Positions 25,701 through 35,302 of a stretch of DNA of 64,000 nt are shown one piece after another. Location: assembly GCF_003597395.2 (NCBI RefSeq), contig NC_133771.1, positions 133,048,422-133,112,421 of the forward strand, in the 5' to 3' direction. Each line of letters opens with the position of its first letter. Position 1 is the stretch's first letter. The stretch comes from Chelonoidis abingdonii. Taxonomy: Eukaryota; Chordata; Testudines; Testudinidae. The translations under genes and the position numbers were made by a program. Under the pieces are notes generated by a model, which did no database searches, was not told the DNA's origin, and worked only from the letters and a program-made list of their open reading frames with translations.

Positions 25701-27376
25701 ATCTTCCTTTTTTTCAGAATCAGACATTAGGACTGAAAAAAATAGCTGACTTCTTTGGGTTCTTCGTAAGTGGGGAAGAGATTCAGATGGTTGCAGAGAA
25801 GAGCAGCTTTGAAGCTATGAAAGAGAAATCCTTCAAAACCCATGGAACATTTGGGAAAATTCTCTTCCGTAAAGGTACATTTCTGAAAACTCTCTATAAA
25901 TGATCACCAGTCCCTTGAAGTGAAGTCACTAGCACAGCACCTTTAGCTGGCTGTGTGAACTGAAAGGGCAGGTTCTGTGACATCTCAGGCTTGGCAACTC
26001 TAGCTTGCTGGTGTGATGTGAAGGCACAGTCTTCTGCAAGGGTTCATAGCTCAGGACCTCTGTCTTGCTGGGACAATATCCAAGAACCTTTTATTGCTGG
26101 GTGGATGGCCAGGGAAAGGCCTCTCTGATGCCACTAGTGTAGCACTGATAACCCCCACTGTAACGAGCATGTAACATCCACCTCCAATCCCAGGCCAAAG
26201 ACAAAATCCAGAGTGCATCCAACTATAGGTGTTGAGCCAGATTGTCCTTGGGCTAGTGCTATGGCTGTTATTGGTGGCTGTGGAATCTTGGGCTAACGCA
26301 GAAGTACCACAATCAGTGCAGAAGTTAAAATTGCCTAATACAATTGCTGCAGTGACTCTGGCACTACCACTGGTTAGCTCAGGAAGGTACTCTGAGATAC
26401 AGTGGGGTTACTTGTAGCTCACATTAACCTGGAGCTCTATTATCTTTTATTGGGATTTCACTGAATCCCATCCGTTGTGGGGGAGACTACATCTGTCTCT
26501 CCCTCAGCCTCTTCACTGGCCCACCTCTCCTGATGTGTGGATCACATGGTCTCCAGAGAAAGTGGAAGATGTTCTGAAGACAGTTTACCCCACCTTATAG
26601 AGAATACATCAGATTCGTGCGTGGAAGTTCCCCTCTGTGGGTTATGAATCATGGGGGCATTATCAGGCCCTGGGTTAGGATCTTTGGCTGCCATAGGCTG
26701 AGAGTGGCACACAAGAACAGAGCTGTTCATGGTGGAGTATACATGGATAATCTGATCTCTTCCCCTACATTTATTTAAGAATAAGCACCACACCTAACAA
26801 TATACATGCTTAGTTTGCAGTTTGAAGACCATCTTATAGAGAAAAAAAGCTACAGACTTGGGGCCAAATCAGACCAGGTGTAAATCAGTGTAATGACTCT
26901 TGAATATTACAAAATGGATGTTTCTGGGGCCAGTTATTTCTGAGATCTGGTATGACTAAAATAGAAGATATACCAAGAACTTTACCTGTATTTTTTAAAA
27001 ATCCTCCATCTTAGAAATGGCTTCTACACTTCAACCCATACATTGCTGAAAAATTCTCCTGTCGTCACAAACCTCAAATGTGGAGGCACAAGAAGAAAGG
27101 ACCAGTTCTTAGGGATATAGCTGGGGGAGTGAAGGTTGTAATGTGCAAAAATCCGACTTGCAATGGAAAACTAGTTACAACTTCAATCAAGAAGTGATGA
27201 TCCTTTCACTCTAACAAATGATTATATAATATTTAATGTTTGCAGGAACAGTTGGTGACTGGAAGGACCATTTCTCTGAAGCTCAGAATAAACAAATGGA
27301 GAGAAAATTTGAAGAGTGTTTAGCAGGAACTAAACTGGGAGAAAAGATGAAATATGGGGTGTATTGCAAGGCCTAA
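13529..27376 (+). CDS. SULT6B1: Cytosolic sulfotransferase, SULT6B1-like (copy A, seven exons)
   Basis: Seven exons (13529-13730, 14814-14959, 18997-19086, 19633-19759, 23147-23241, 25718-25874, 27246-27376) join with consistent GT-AG sites and phases 1-0-0-1-0-1 into 948 nt, i.e. 315 residues plus stop. The product should transfer sulfate from PAPS to hydroxyl groups of small molecules in the cytosol; the substrate is unknown. Visible motifs are the PAPS loop YPKNGSNW (64-71) with Lys66, His130 in VTHL as the catalytic base, Arg152 and Ser160 in VRNPKDTAVSY, TYEE at 214-217, and RKGTVGDWKDHF (271-282). The spacing His130-Arg152-Ser160 matches the family. The usual KxxxTVxxxE dimer motif reads KDHFSEAQNK. 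The length is slightly above the common ~300. No lesion is seen. The gene symbol follows family resemblance; a 6B1-like paralogue is equally possible. Confidence 0.88.
14814..14959 (+). CDS. SULT6B1: Copy A exon 2
   Basis: The acceptor TTGTTTCAG is followed by two bases completing Gly68, then SNWLGQVLNDLE through EFGDPEKFK. It encodes residues 69-116 and ends in phase 0 before GTCAGC. It carries the end of the PAPS loop and the variable substrate-side segment. Confidence 0.88.
15721..16700. mobile_element. hAT-like element in intron 2 of copy A, with a nested MITE
   Basis: Left end CAGTGTTCCCTCTAA, right end TTAGAGGGAACTTA, giving an inverted pair of about 12 bases with decay at the outer right end. 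A Harbinger-like MITE (16083-16377) lies inside. There is no matching insertion in copy B intron 2, and no transposase is visible. I cannot find a clean target duplication. Confidence 0.5.
16083..16377. mobile_element. Harbinger-like MITE nested in the hAT-like element
   Basis: Ends GGGTACGTCTTCACTA and TAGTGTAGACCAGCCC are imperfect inverted repeats, flanked by AGA on both sides (16080-16082 and 16378-16380). It shares its body with 29761-30049: the GATCGAT and TCTAGACGCAATA words and the CGTATCTTAGA near the right end. Confidence 0.7.
16701..17215. other. Intron 2 segment with no recognisable feature
   Basis: Sequence specific to copy A; unit alignment with copy B resumes at about 17218 (B: 45925). 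Short open frames on both strands show no known domain. Confidence 0.45.
18070..18240 (-). mobile_element. MIR-type SINE (shared with 47950-48125)
   Basis: The reverse complement carries the classic MIR words around CTCAGTCTCACCTTCTG and TAAAATGGGG. The same SINE lies at the matching place in intron 2 of copy B, so it predates the duplication. Confidence 0.65.
18263..18496. mobile_element. hAT-like MITE in intron 2 of copy A
   Basis: Ends CAGGGCCGGCTTTA and TAAAGCCAGCTCTG form an inverted repeat. Perfect 8-bp target duplication actagagg at 18255-18262 and 18497-18504. The empty site is seen in copy B near 48130. Confidence 0.85.
18997..19086 (+). CDS. SULT6B1: Copy A exon 3
   Basis: Thirty codons (residues 117-146) in phase 0 on both sides, starting RMKELPSRR. 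Contains His130 in IIVTHLSP, the expected catalytic base. Compare copy B, where the same exon has a stop and a 1-nt deletion. Confidence 0.88.
19633..19759 (+). CDS. SULT6B1: Copy A exon 4
   Basis: Residues 147-188 plus one base. Holds ILLLVRNPKDTAVSYFHF, with the Arg152/Ser160 pair that binds the 3' phosphate of PAPS. The donor is GTACAT. A diverged duplicate lies at 28374-28500. Confidence 0.9.
20410..21577 (+). pseudogene. Gypsy reverse transcriptase/RNase H, broken
   Basis: The part before the palm (20410-20655) reads through a VSKPDGTTRF motif to a stop at 20656-20658. After it a frame change is needed to reach the palm, where YLDDI (about 20956-20970) is the intact catalytic aspartate motif. 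The segment 20996-21577 covers the thumb/connection (FLGVIGYYRHFIP) and the start of an RNase H domain, where the usual first Asp of TDAS reads THAS. It ends at another stop. The copy cannot make an enzyme. The layout is that of Ty3/Gypsy pol. Confidence 0.85.
21805..22524 (+). repeat. Right LTR of the Gypsy element
   Basis: About 720 bases from TGTGAGGGGGGC to GTCACA. A G-rich polypurine-like stretch (AGCAGGGGCGGATA) precedes it. The first about 190 bases match the truncated left LTR and the fragment at 10963-11156. Confidence 0.75.
22654..22904. mobile_element. hAT-like MITE in intron 4 of copy A
   Basis: Ends CAGTCATTCTTAACC and GGTTAAGAACTACTG are inverted repeats. Perfect 8-bp duplication acctagta at 22646-22653 and 22905-22912. 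Copy B is empty at the equivalent place near 50990. It lies 250 bases upstream of exon 5. Confidence 0.9.
23147..23241 (+). CDS. SULT6B1: Copy A exon 5
   Basis: Two bases complete residue 189, then residues 190-220. Includes GSYFDYLVEWNKH and VITYEELKE; the Tyr of TYEE is a conserved cofactor-side residue. A long T run and CTCCAG form the acceptor; the donor is GTGAGG. Confidence 0.88.
23242..24220. other. Intron 5 of copy A, first part
   Basis: Aligned along its length with 51987-53230 of copy B. No gene. A short CT dinucleotide repeat lies at about 24190-24210 and is also present in copy B (53231-53247). Confidence 0.6.
24260..24960. repeat. GC-rich repeat in intron 5, shared with 53290-53700
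   Basis: Proline/serine-codon-like CT-rich text occurs in both copies, so it was present before the duplication. Copy A contains an extra insertion (24523-24871). Family unknown. The open frames on both strands are compositional. Confidence 0.5.
24523..24871. mobile_element. hAT-like MITE nested in the intron 5 repeat of copy A
   Basis: Ends CAGTGGCAGATTAA and CATAATTTGCCTCTG are imperfect inverted repeats. Copy B reads straight through at 53555. The target duplication is degraded (accag/gccag). Confidence 0.6.
25718..25874 (+). CDS. SULT6B1: Copy A exon 6
   Basis: Residues 221-272 plus one base, from NQTLGLKKIADFFGF to ILFRKG. Ends in phase 1 before GTACAT, so it can join either exon 7 (27246) or the orphan exon 7 at 30623. 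No equivalent is found for copy B within the window. Confidence 0.9.
25875..27245. other. Intron 6 of copy A
   Basis: About 1.37 kb of non-coding sequence between the last two exons. I see no mobile element or conserved motif. The 26229-26417 and 26542-26793 open frames show no domain. Confidence 0.5.
27246..27376 (+). CDS. SULT6B1: Copy A exon 7 (terminal)
   Basis: Completes Gly273 and encodes residues 274-315 with stop TAA. Starts TVGDWKDHF, the second half of the PAPS-binding C-terminal box, and ends KYGVYCKA. I see no canonical AATAAA in the next few hundred bases. Confidence 0.9.
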
Positions 27377-28373
27377 AAAGCAAAACCTAATGTGACTGTT
27401 TCCCTTAGTATAATTTGTTCACTTGTTTTTGTACACTGGAAAAATCATCTAAACTTGTGTGTATCCAAGTGTAAATAATTATGTTCTAGTCCTTAATGCC
27501 AGCGATTTATGTCAGAGGTGTGCTTTAAATTTGCTACCTCCCCCTGCTTAATAGATCTTTTATGTATGCATACCACCATTGTATGGCATTGCCTTAGAAA
27601 GGAGCCCTAGACTTCGTTATCGTCTACGCTATTCTGAGGAGGTATCAGGCAGAAGCACCATCAGGTATTTAACCATTCTATCAAAAACAATGTAATCGGT
27701 GAGCCAATTCTGCACTCAGAAATCCCTTGAAATTCATTTGATGTAAGTCAGTGCAGAATTAGGCTTAGAGTGTCCAGAGGATCCAGATGTCCGAAAGGGC
27801 CAGAAATTCCACCAAATAGATTAGTTTTTGCCATTAACATTAACAGTGACTTGAATGTGGCTATCTTCTAGTGGAACAGGCTGATTCCCTCCAGGATAAC
27901 TGTTAGCCAAGCAACTTTTCTGTTTCTGTTTTTCTGCTTGCATTCATTATTTGTATGTTTTCTTTAAAATCTTTGATTTGATAAGGGCATTAAAAATGTT
28001 ATTAATTGGTTCATCTTGTCTCAATCAGAGGGGGCATGTTGGAAGCCTGGCTAGGGTTGCCAGTTTTGTTTGGACATATTCCTGGAGGTTTTATCACATG
28101 ATATAATCTTTAACTGAAGATTAATCTTTAATTCCTGGAGACTCCAAAGAGATCAGGACAAGCACACTTAAGTGAATTTAGCCAATAATCTTTGAAATCT
28201 AATGAGGAGGAATGATGAAATAATTGCATCCTTTGCATCTAGGATTAAATTGTTATTTATGTGCCTAAAATATGAGGTCCAAGAAATTATCAATATTATA
28301 ATTAAATGTTATTATTTCTCTGATACTGCAATTTTGCTATATCTTGCTCCAGAAATATATATTAACTTTTTAG
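27377..28373. other. Copy A 3' flank
   Basis: About 1 kb between the terminal exon of copy A and the orphan exon 4. It would contain the copy A 3' UTR, but no canonical AATAAA was found close by. No mobile element is recognised. Confidence 0.5.
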
Positions 28374-28500
28374 ATACTGGTGTTTGTTCAAAATCCAAAA
28401 GACATAGCTATGTGTTTTTACTATTTTACCAATGGGATATCTCCACTTCCCTGTTATGAGACCTGGGATAAGTTCTTCACAGCTTTCATGACTAGAAAAA
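28374..28500 (+). pseudogene. Orphan sulfotransferase exon 4 (diverged duplicate)
   Basis: Exactly the 127-nt length and phase of exon 4, with acceptor TTTTTAG and donor GTATTG, and no stop. About half of the residues match copy A. The key PAPS contacts are lost: Arg152 becomes Gln (VQNPKD) and Ser160 becomes Cys. There is no exon 5 or 6 of this paralogue nearby; a CR1 occupies the following 1.1 kb. It is most likely the remains of an older paralogue. Use as an alternative exon is possible because the phases fit. Confidence 0.75.
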
Positions 28501-29009
28501 GTATTGTTCCCTTTTCTATGTATGCCAATTAATCAATGTGTAGACTAAATCGGAAAATATAGAATTTGTAACCCAGAATCATTATGCTCTTTTCATTTAT
28601 TTTATCAGAAAAATGACCGAGGTTAATAGAAGGATCTTTGTCTGAATTTTTAATCTTCTTTCATAAGTGGCTAACTGTGGGAACATGTGTCATTTTTTTA
28701 AAAATCATTGAGGATGAGGAGGAAACAGTCTCACAGGAGCAATCTAGAGTTTATAAGGAAGCCCAAATTGCTGACCCAGGCTTTTGGATCCAAGGATAAT
28801 GTTCTATAAACAGAGTGAACTGGAACTCCCCTCTCCCTTCACTGGTAGGTAAGGATTTTGAGGTAGATTTCTCTAAAGAATGTCAAGGGATATGTTTTTA
28901 TTGCCTTGTATGACAGAGTGCTAGGTAGGAAACCCTGAATATACATTCAGTTCTCAGCAGCTCCAATCAGGCATGGAAGATTGGAGCTGACAAGGCAGAC
29001 CTGTGCCTA

Positions 29010-30165
29010 ATTTGTGGGTAGGGCTGGGCAGAAACCTATGTGGCAAAGGGAAGATAGGATTAAAATTCAGAATTGTCTGGACAAACTGGAGAAATGGTCT
29101 GAAGTAAACAGAATGAAATTCAATATGGACAAATACAAAATAGTCTACTTACGAAGGAACAATCAGTTGCACACATGGAAAATGGGAAATGACTGTGGAA
29201 AGGGATCTGTGAGTCATAGTGGATTATAAACTAAATAAGAGTCAACAATGTAATAGTGTTGCAAAAAAAGCAAAGATCATTCTGGGATGTATTAGCAGGG
29301 GTGTTGTAAACCAGACACGAGAATTAATTCTTCTGCTCTACTCTGAGCTGATAAAACTGCAGCCGAGAATGTGTGTTCAATTCTGGGTGCCACATTTCAG
29401 GAAAGATGTGGAGAAATTGGAGAGGGTCCAGAGAAGAGCAACAAGAATGATTAAAGGTCTTGAGAACATGAGCTATGAAGGAAGGCTGAAAGAATTGGGT
29501 TTATTTACTTTGGAAAAGAGAAGACTGAGAGAGGACATGATAGCAGTTTTTAAGTACATAAAATGTTGTTACAAAGAGAGAGAAGAAAAATTATTCTTGC
29601 TAGGTTCCGAGAATAGGACAAGAAGCAATGGGCTTAAATTGCAGCAATGGAGGTTTAGGTTGGACATTAGGAAAAACTCCTGTCAGGTAGTTCATTATTG
29701 GAATAAATTGCCTAGGAGGTTATGGAACCTCTGTCACTGGAGGGTTTTAGGAGCAGCTTAGGCCATGTCTACACTACACGCCAGATCGGTGGATAGTAAT
29801 GGATCTATCAGGGATCGATTTATCACGTCTTGTCTAGACGCAATAAATTGATCCCCAAATTGACGCCTGTGCACCATCTCGGCAGGAGGAGTAAGTAGAG
29901 TCGATGGGGGAACCGCGGTAGTCAACTTGCCACCATGAGGACAGCCAGGTAAGTCGAACTAAGACTTTGACTTCAGCTATGTGAATAGCATAGCTGGAGT
30001 TGCGTATCTTAGACCAATTCCTCCCCTCCCCCCCAGTGTAGACCAGCCCTTAGACAAACACCTGTCAGGGACAGTCTAGATAATACTTAGTCCTACCATG
30101 AGTGCAGGGGACTGGACTAGAAGACCTATCAACATTCCTTCCAGTTCTATGATTCTACATCTCTG
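29010..30165 (+). mobile_element. CR1 LINE, 3' part (with nested MITE 29761-30049)
   Basis: Encodes the C-terminal part of the CR1 ORF2 in two frames (29014-29226 and 29228-29760). Typical words are LDKLEKWSEVNRMKFN, QRRATRMIKGLE and RFRLDIRKN. It then continues after the MITE into the CR1 3' end, finishing in TTCTATGATTCTAC. It is 5'-truncated and frameshifted, so inactive. It sits between the orphan exons 4 and 7. Confidence 0.88.
29761..30049. mobile_element. Harbinger-like MITE nested in CR1
   Basis: Ends GGCCATGTCTACACTA and AGTGTAGACCAGCCC are inverted repeats. They are flanked by the 3-bp duplication TTA (29758-29760 and 30050-30052), as expected for PIF/Harbinger insertion. Removing it restores a continuous CR1 3' end. 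Same family as 16083-16377. Confidence 0.88.
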
Positions 30166-30622
30166 TCCCTTCTCTTGGGAGGGCATACTACACTGATGCT
30201 GATGCTGTGAATACCAGTCTCACAGTCATCTGCTGAGGGGAATTCAGAATTTCCCTTTATTTACTCAGTGCTGCCTCACAAAACTGTACTGCATAAAGTC
30301 CTAGTAATTACTTTATTTCCTTAAATGAGATGCATATTCCTTTTTATGTGCTATACTTGTATTAGTCAATGAAGCTTAATGAGACGGACTCTATTCTAAC
30401 AGTTTTACACTGGAATAATTCCACTGACATCAGCAGTATTACACTGAAGTAACACTGAATCAGGCCTTGTGTTTAAAAAACATAGCAACACACTCCAGTT
30501 AGTGAAAGTGATCAAAATGGCTGATCTTTAGAAAAAAATAGAAATGCTAAATTCTTCATTTTCAAAGTTTTGCTACATGTGTTATACATACTAATACATA
30601 CATAAATGTTGCTTCTTTGTAG

Positions 30623-30753
30623 GTAGTGTTAGTGACTGGAAGAATCTTTTTAATGAAGATGAGAACCAAGAAATGGACAAAAGGTTTGAAGAACGCCTAG
30701 CAAGAACTAAGCTGGGAGCAAAGATGAAGTATGTGGTGTACTGCAAAGCCTGA
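30623..30753 (+). pseudogene. Orphan sulfotransferase exon 7 (diverged duplicate)
   Basis: Same 131-nt length, phase and stop position as exon 7 of copy A, with acceptor CTTTGTAG. It reads SVSDWKNLF and ends KYVVYCKA plus TGA. About 26 of 42 residues match copy A; the GDWK glycine is Ser. It is fully open. It could be the last trace of a decayed paralogue, or an alternative terminal exon for copy A, since exon 6 ends in the compatible phase. Confidence 0.75.
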
Positions 30754-31200
30754 GGACTAAGAAAACATTGTTAAAGCAACAGTTCCCCACAATTCTATCA
30801 GATCAGTTGCATTACATGCACTAGAAAAATAGATCAAGTGATTCAAACTTCTCTGAATGTTTGTAAATGATCACAACTCTCCGCTCTCTTTACAGTGACA
30901 GCAGATTCTCAGCATGCTTAGACTGCATACCTTTATTCAAGGCTATTGTGATCAGTCATACCCAGACCAATACTACACCACTGCTCCAGTACATATCACC
31001 TGGAAGAACCTCTCTTCCGCAATACCTTCTTTCCCCCCCTACAGTTGTCCCATCTCACCCAACTCCACCAGTTTTGCTAAAATATTTAACAGCATTTGGT
31101 ATGTGGAGACATTTTCAAAAAATGTTTTAAATGAGGAATCTTCACAAAGGGATTTCTACCAAACACAGGGCCTGATTCAACCCCAGCTCAAGTCAGTACA

Positions 31201-31535
31201 AATCTTTCCCTAAGAAGACCCATAATAAGCATTGCTCAAATGGAAGGAGAGAGAGAGAAAATTTATTAAAATAAAAGAAGCACAATATTTTCTTATGGCT
31301 TTTCATCTTTCTGAAAATAGAGTCTTAGTCTGGGTCTGAACGGATTTGGGAAACTTGTCTGCAAATTTATGGGCAAATTCTCTATTACTGTAAATGGGGG
31401 AAACTCTAATGGAGTCAGAGGCATTGTGCCCATTTATACCCACAAAGAATTTCACTGTTAGTATCCCAAAATACATTAGCTTGATTCTTTTCTTGGTTAT
31501 ATGTGTGTTAATCAGCAGCAGCTCCATTGAAATCA
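31201..31535. repeat. Start of tandem unit B flank (matches 1-330)
   Basis: Counterpart of the first 330 bases of the window, at an offset of about 31.2 kb. Beyond 31540 the upstream unit has a Penelope-like fragment, while this unit continues into 4.3 kb of other sequence. Confidence 0.8.
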
Positions 31536-31984
31536 GTGAAGTTACACCTGTATAAAATTGCTGTCAGGGAGAGCAGAGTCAGGCCCTGTACAAATTTTCT
31601 GGTGGGTCATTCTTAACTCTTGCTTTTGTTATTGCTGTAGCTATAATACATTAAAACTATAGTCTAGCAATGGCTAATATGCTATTTCACAGATTCTGTT
31701 GGTCTCCGAGACAGAATTTGGCTTGAGGTTTTGGGGTAGCCCATCCGTGATGCTTAGGGTCACTAGTGGGATAGTGGCTTTGAGGAAAAGGTGTGAAGTG
31801 TTCTGAATATAAAAGGCACTAATTGGATATGGTAACAATTGCAATAATTGAGTGAACAGGGAAACTGAAATACCCTGCACCCTCAGCTTTCTGTGCAGTA
31901 GGCAGGGAAAAGCTGATTGGCAGGGGAGAGTAAGGACACTGGTGCTCCCGTGGTGCTTGTATGGATAAAGAGAAGACTTTAATC

Positions 31985-32180
31985 TCCATGGCTGTAAATT
32001 CAGCATCTTTCCTAAGCACTAACATTCAACAGAAAATTTGATAACAAGAATAATATTCCAAGCATGCTGACCCAATGTCAAGGTATGGTAGTTGTTCAAA
32101 TACTGGAGCCAACAACACCAACAAGTGCAAAGAGATGATATAGAAGGTCAGAGAGAAATGATAAAAATGGCCAGAGTATA
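31985..32180. repeat. Direct duplicate, left copy
   Basis: About 195 bases starting ATCTCCATGGCTGTAAATTC that recur at 32822-33020 with about 15% change. The two copies bracket a CR1 scrap and a long-TIR element. Confidence 0.75.
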
Positions 32181-32360
32181 GCGAAATAGCAATCAAATTG
32201 AATAAATGCCTATTGTTTCTCTAGGGAAAAATAGTCTCAAACACATATATTCAGTGGGAGTATCTAGGAAGCAGCAATGCTGAAAGGGATTTAGGGATGA
32301 AAGTGGTCAGCAAACTACTATGGATAATACTATATGGCTGTTCGGAAATAGTCAGCACAA
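32181..32360 (+). mobile_element. CR1 scrap
   Basis: A short degraded piece with CR1-like coding text (WEYLGSSNAERDLGMKV pattern), frameshifted. A similar scrap follows at 33040-33200, before the Harbinger-like element. Confidence 0.5.
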
Positions 32361-32366
32361 GTTTAG

Positions 32367-32798
32367 GGTTGTCCAGACTGATTCCCCACTCTGCCACTTC
32401 AAGTGCGGAAGGTGAGGGCCCGCAAGGATTCTAAAACTTAATACTGGCCACTCCAGCCTTGTATTAAACTCCCAACAGCTTTTCTCTGACCTTGGATGGG
32501 TAGAGGCTGCCACCACTCAAGTGCAAAAAAATCCTTGAAAACCCAGGAAGGAGCACTTGGGAAATCCTTCTTATGGGGTAGCCTCGAGCCCTTTCCCCCC
32601 TACCCACTTCCAGGGAAGAGCTGAGAAAGAAAACAAAAGGAAATCAGCTGTTGCCACCAGCTAATTAAACAACATGTGCACAACCCTCTTAGGGACACAA
32701 AAATCCAATCCAGAAATTCCCAGTGTTAAGTTTTAGAATACCTTGCGGGCCCTCACCTTCTGCACTCAAACTGCCAGAGTGGAGAATTAGCCTTGACA
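32367..32798. mobile_element. MITE-like element with long terminal inverted repeats
   Basis: Roughly 65-75 bases at each end are inverted copies. The left contains GTGAGGGCCCGCAAGG and TTCTAAAACTTAA; the right contains TTAAGTTTTAGAA and CCTTGCGGGCCCTCAC. The middle is non-coding. The exact outer ends and target duplication are uncertain. Confidence 0.65.
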
Positions 32799-32821
32799 TG
32801 GAGGCAGAGCGGTCGCTGTAA

Positions 32822-33020
32822 ATTCCATGGCTGTAAATTCAGTAACTTTCCTAAACCCGAAAATTCAACAGAAAATCTATTAACAAGAAAAATATTCCAG
32901 GCATGCTGACCTGATGCCAAGGTTAGGCAGTCATCCAAATACTGGAGTCAAGAATACCAACAAGTGAAAAGAGATGATACAGAGGGTCAGAGATAAATTC
33001 TTAAAATGGCCAGAGTATAG
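32822..33020. repeat. Direct duplicate, right copy
   Basis: Right-hand partner of 31985-32180. Its CTGTAAATTC start is itself doubled in part (GCTGTAAATTCCATGGCTGTAAATTC), a small slippage. Confidence 0.7.
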
Positions 33021-33213
33021 GGTGCAAAGGGTCTAATGAAACAAAGAGGTGATTTTCCCCTCTGTGTGAATCTACTTGACTATGCCTGAAATATTGTGTT
33101 CAGTTCTGAGAACTTCAGTGCTAGAAAGATATTGACAAACTAGGTGCAGTTCAGATAAGATCAACAAAGATTATCAGCAGGATGGAGGGATTGATTTATA
33201 AAGAAGATTCATA

Positions 33214-35299
33214 GCGTATGTCTACACTATGGGATTATTCCGATTTTACATAAACTGGTTTTGTAAAACAGATTGTATAAAGTCGAGTGCACGCGGCCAC
33301 AACTAAGCGACATTATATTCAGCGGTGTGCATCATGTACCGAAGCTAGCGTCGATTTCTGGAGCGTTGCACTGTGGGTAGCTATCCGGTAGCTACCCCAT
33401 AGTTCCCAGCACTCCCTGCCCTTTGGAATTCTGGGTGAGATCCAATGCAAAAACAGTATCATGGGGATTCGGGTAAAGTATCGACTCAATCCTTCCTCAT
33501 GAAAGCAATGGCAGACAATCATTCGTGCCTTTTCCCCTGGATTACCTGGCAGAAACGCCATATCATGGCACCATGGAGCATGTTTTGCCTTTGTCACTGT
33601 CCCGTATATTGTACTGGATGCTGCTGACAGACGCGGTACTGCAGTGCTAACACAGCATTCACTTGCCTTTGCAGTAGCAGAGATGGTTACCATCCCTATT
33701 GCACCGTCTGCCATGCATTGTATTATCGCGAGATGATGACGGTTATCAGTCGTTCTGTATCGTCTGCTGCTGTGTGGGTGCCGCCTGGCTCTTTCTGAGG
33801 TCATTCGGGGCACATGAACAAAAATGGGAATGAACTCCCCGGGCATTCCCTTTCTTGATGTTTTGTCTAAAAATAGAGTCAGTCCTGCCTAGAATATAGG
33901 AGCAAGTGATTAGAGAGCCACGATAGCACAGCCGCTCCGTGTCAGAGCCCCAGAGATCCCGCAGAAATGATGAGCTGCATGCCATTCTAGGGGGTGCCCC
34001 TGCAACAACCCCACCCGTTGCTTCCCTCCTCCCACAACTCTCCGGGCTACTGTGGCAGTGTCCTCCCATTTGTGTTGATGAAGAATAAATAATGCAGGAA
34101 TAAGAACAGTACTGACTTTAGGCAGAAAAGAGAGTAGGATGAATGCCTCCAGTCTGCTATGATAGTCCAGGCAGTACAGAATCTTTTCTTTACACATGAA
34201 AGGAGGTGGGGGCTGAATAAGCTCAGCCCTCCAAGGATTTGCCCTATGGGAAGAAACAGTTTACCTAGCCTCTGTACAGCTGCTGGGGATGACCGGGTAG
34301 TCATTCCCCAATTTTTACCACAGGAGCCACCCGCCGCACCTCACCTCAAGGCCAGCCAGAGGCACTTATATGGCTGGATGATGAATACGGATATCAGCCC
34401 ATATGTACCGGTCCGCCACTGAGGGATGCTGGTAGTTCAGTCTGCAGCCACCTCTACCAGGCAGCATGCAGTACAACATAGGGGTGGACATGAAAAAGCG
34501 CTAAGAAATGTTTTTTTCCCCTTTTCTTTGTGAGGCTAGCAGGGGAAGGGTGTAATTGATGACTAATTACTCTGAGAACAACACCGGAAGAATATTTTTG
34601 ACACCTTCAGGCATGGACTCAGCAAAGAATGGAAAAGCACTTTCGGAGACTGCGGGAATGTGGGATAGCTTGGAGTCCCAGAACCCCCCTCCCCCATGAG
34701 CGTCCATTTGGATTTCTTTGGCTTTCCATTAAACGGCTTGTCACCGCCCCAGCAACATGTGCTGTGGCCATCTGTCTATCAATAAGCTGGAAGATTTTTT
34801 CAAATGCTTTGTCATATTCGTCTTCGTAGACTAGCTCTGATAGAAGCATCTTTTTCCCGCTAATACAGGATCAGAATCCAGCTATCTCCGTACAGTCCCT
34901 GCTGGATGCTGCTTTTTGGATTTGACTGCATCACCACCCATATGCCTGACAGAGCTCCAGACGCTGGGTCAATACAGGAAATTTGAATTCATAAAGGGTT
35001 CGCAAGGTCTTTTCCTGTCTACCTGGCCATGTCATCCTAGTTCAGACTTGCTTCCAGAGCGCACAATGGTGCACTGTGGATACCGCCCGGAGGCCACATA
35101 CCGTCGATCTGGCGACCACACACCCTAATTCCACATGCAATACTGATTCAGCAACACTCTCTCTCGTCGGGAGAGTACAGAAACCAATTTAAAGAGCCCT
35201 TTATATTCGAATACAAAAGGGCCTCCCTTGTGTGACGGGCTGAGCGTTGAAATCGGTTAACGCTGCTAAATTATTTAAACGCATAGTGTAGACCAGGCC
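33214..35299. mobile_element. 2.1-kb Harbinger-like element
   Basis: Ends GCGTATGTCTACACTATG and CATAGTGTAGACCAGGCC are inverted repeats of the same type as the short MITEs. They are flanked by ATA on both sides (33211-33213 and 35300-35302). The interior has open frames of up to 175 codons on the minus strand (33319-33846), but no transposase DDE motif is recognised. It may derive from a longer autonomous element with decayed genes. Confidence 0.7.
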
Positions 35300-35302
35300 A
35301 TA

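Noticed and set aside
33319..33846. Possible independent gene on the minus strand (175 codons)
   Set aside because: It lies inside a Harbinger-like element and shows no known domain; kept only as element content.
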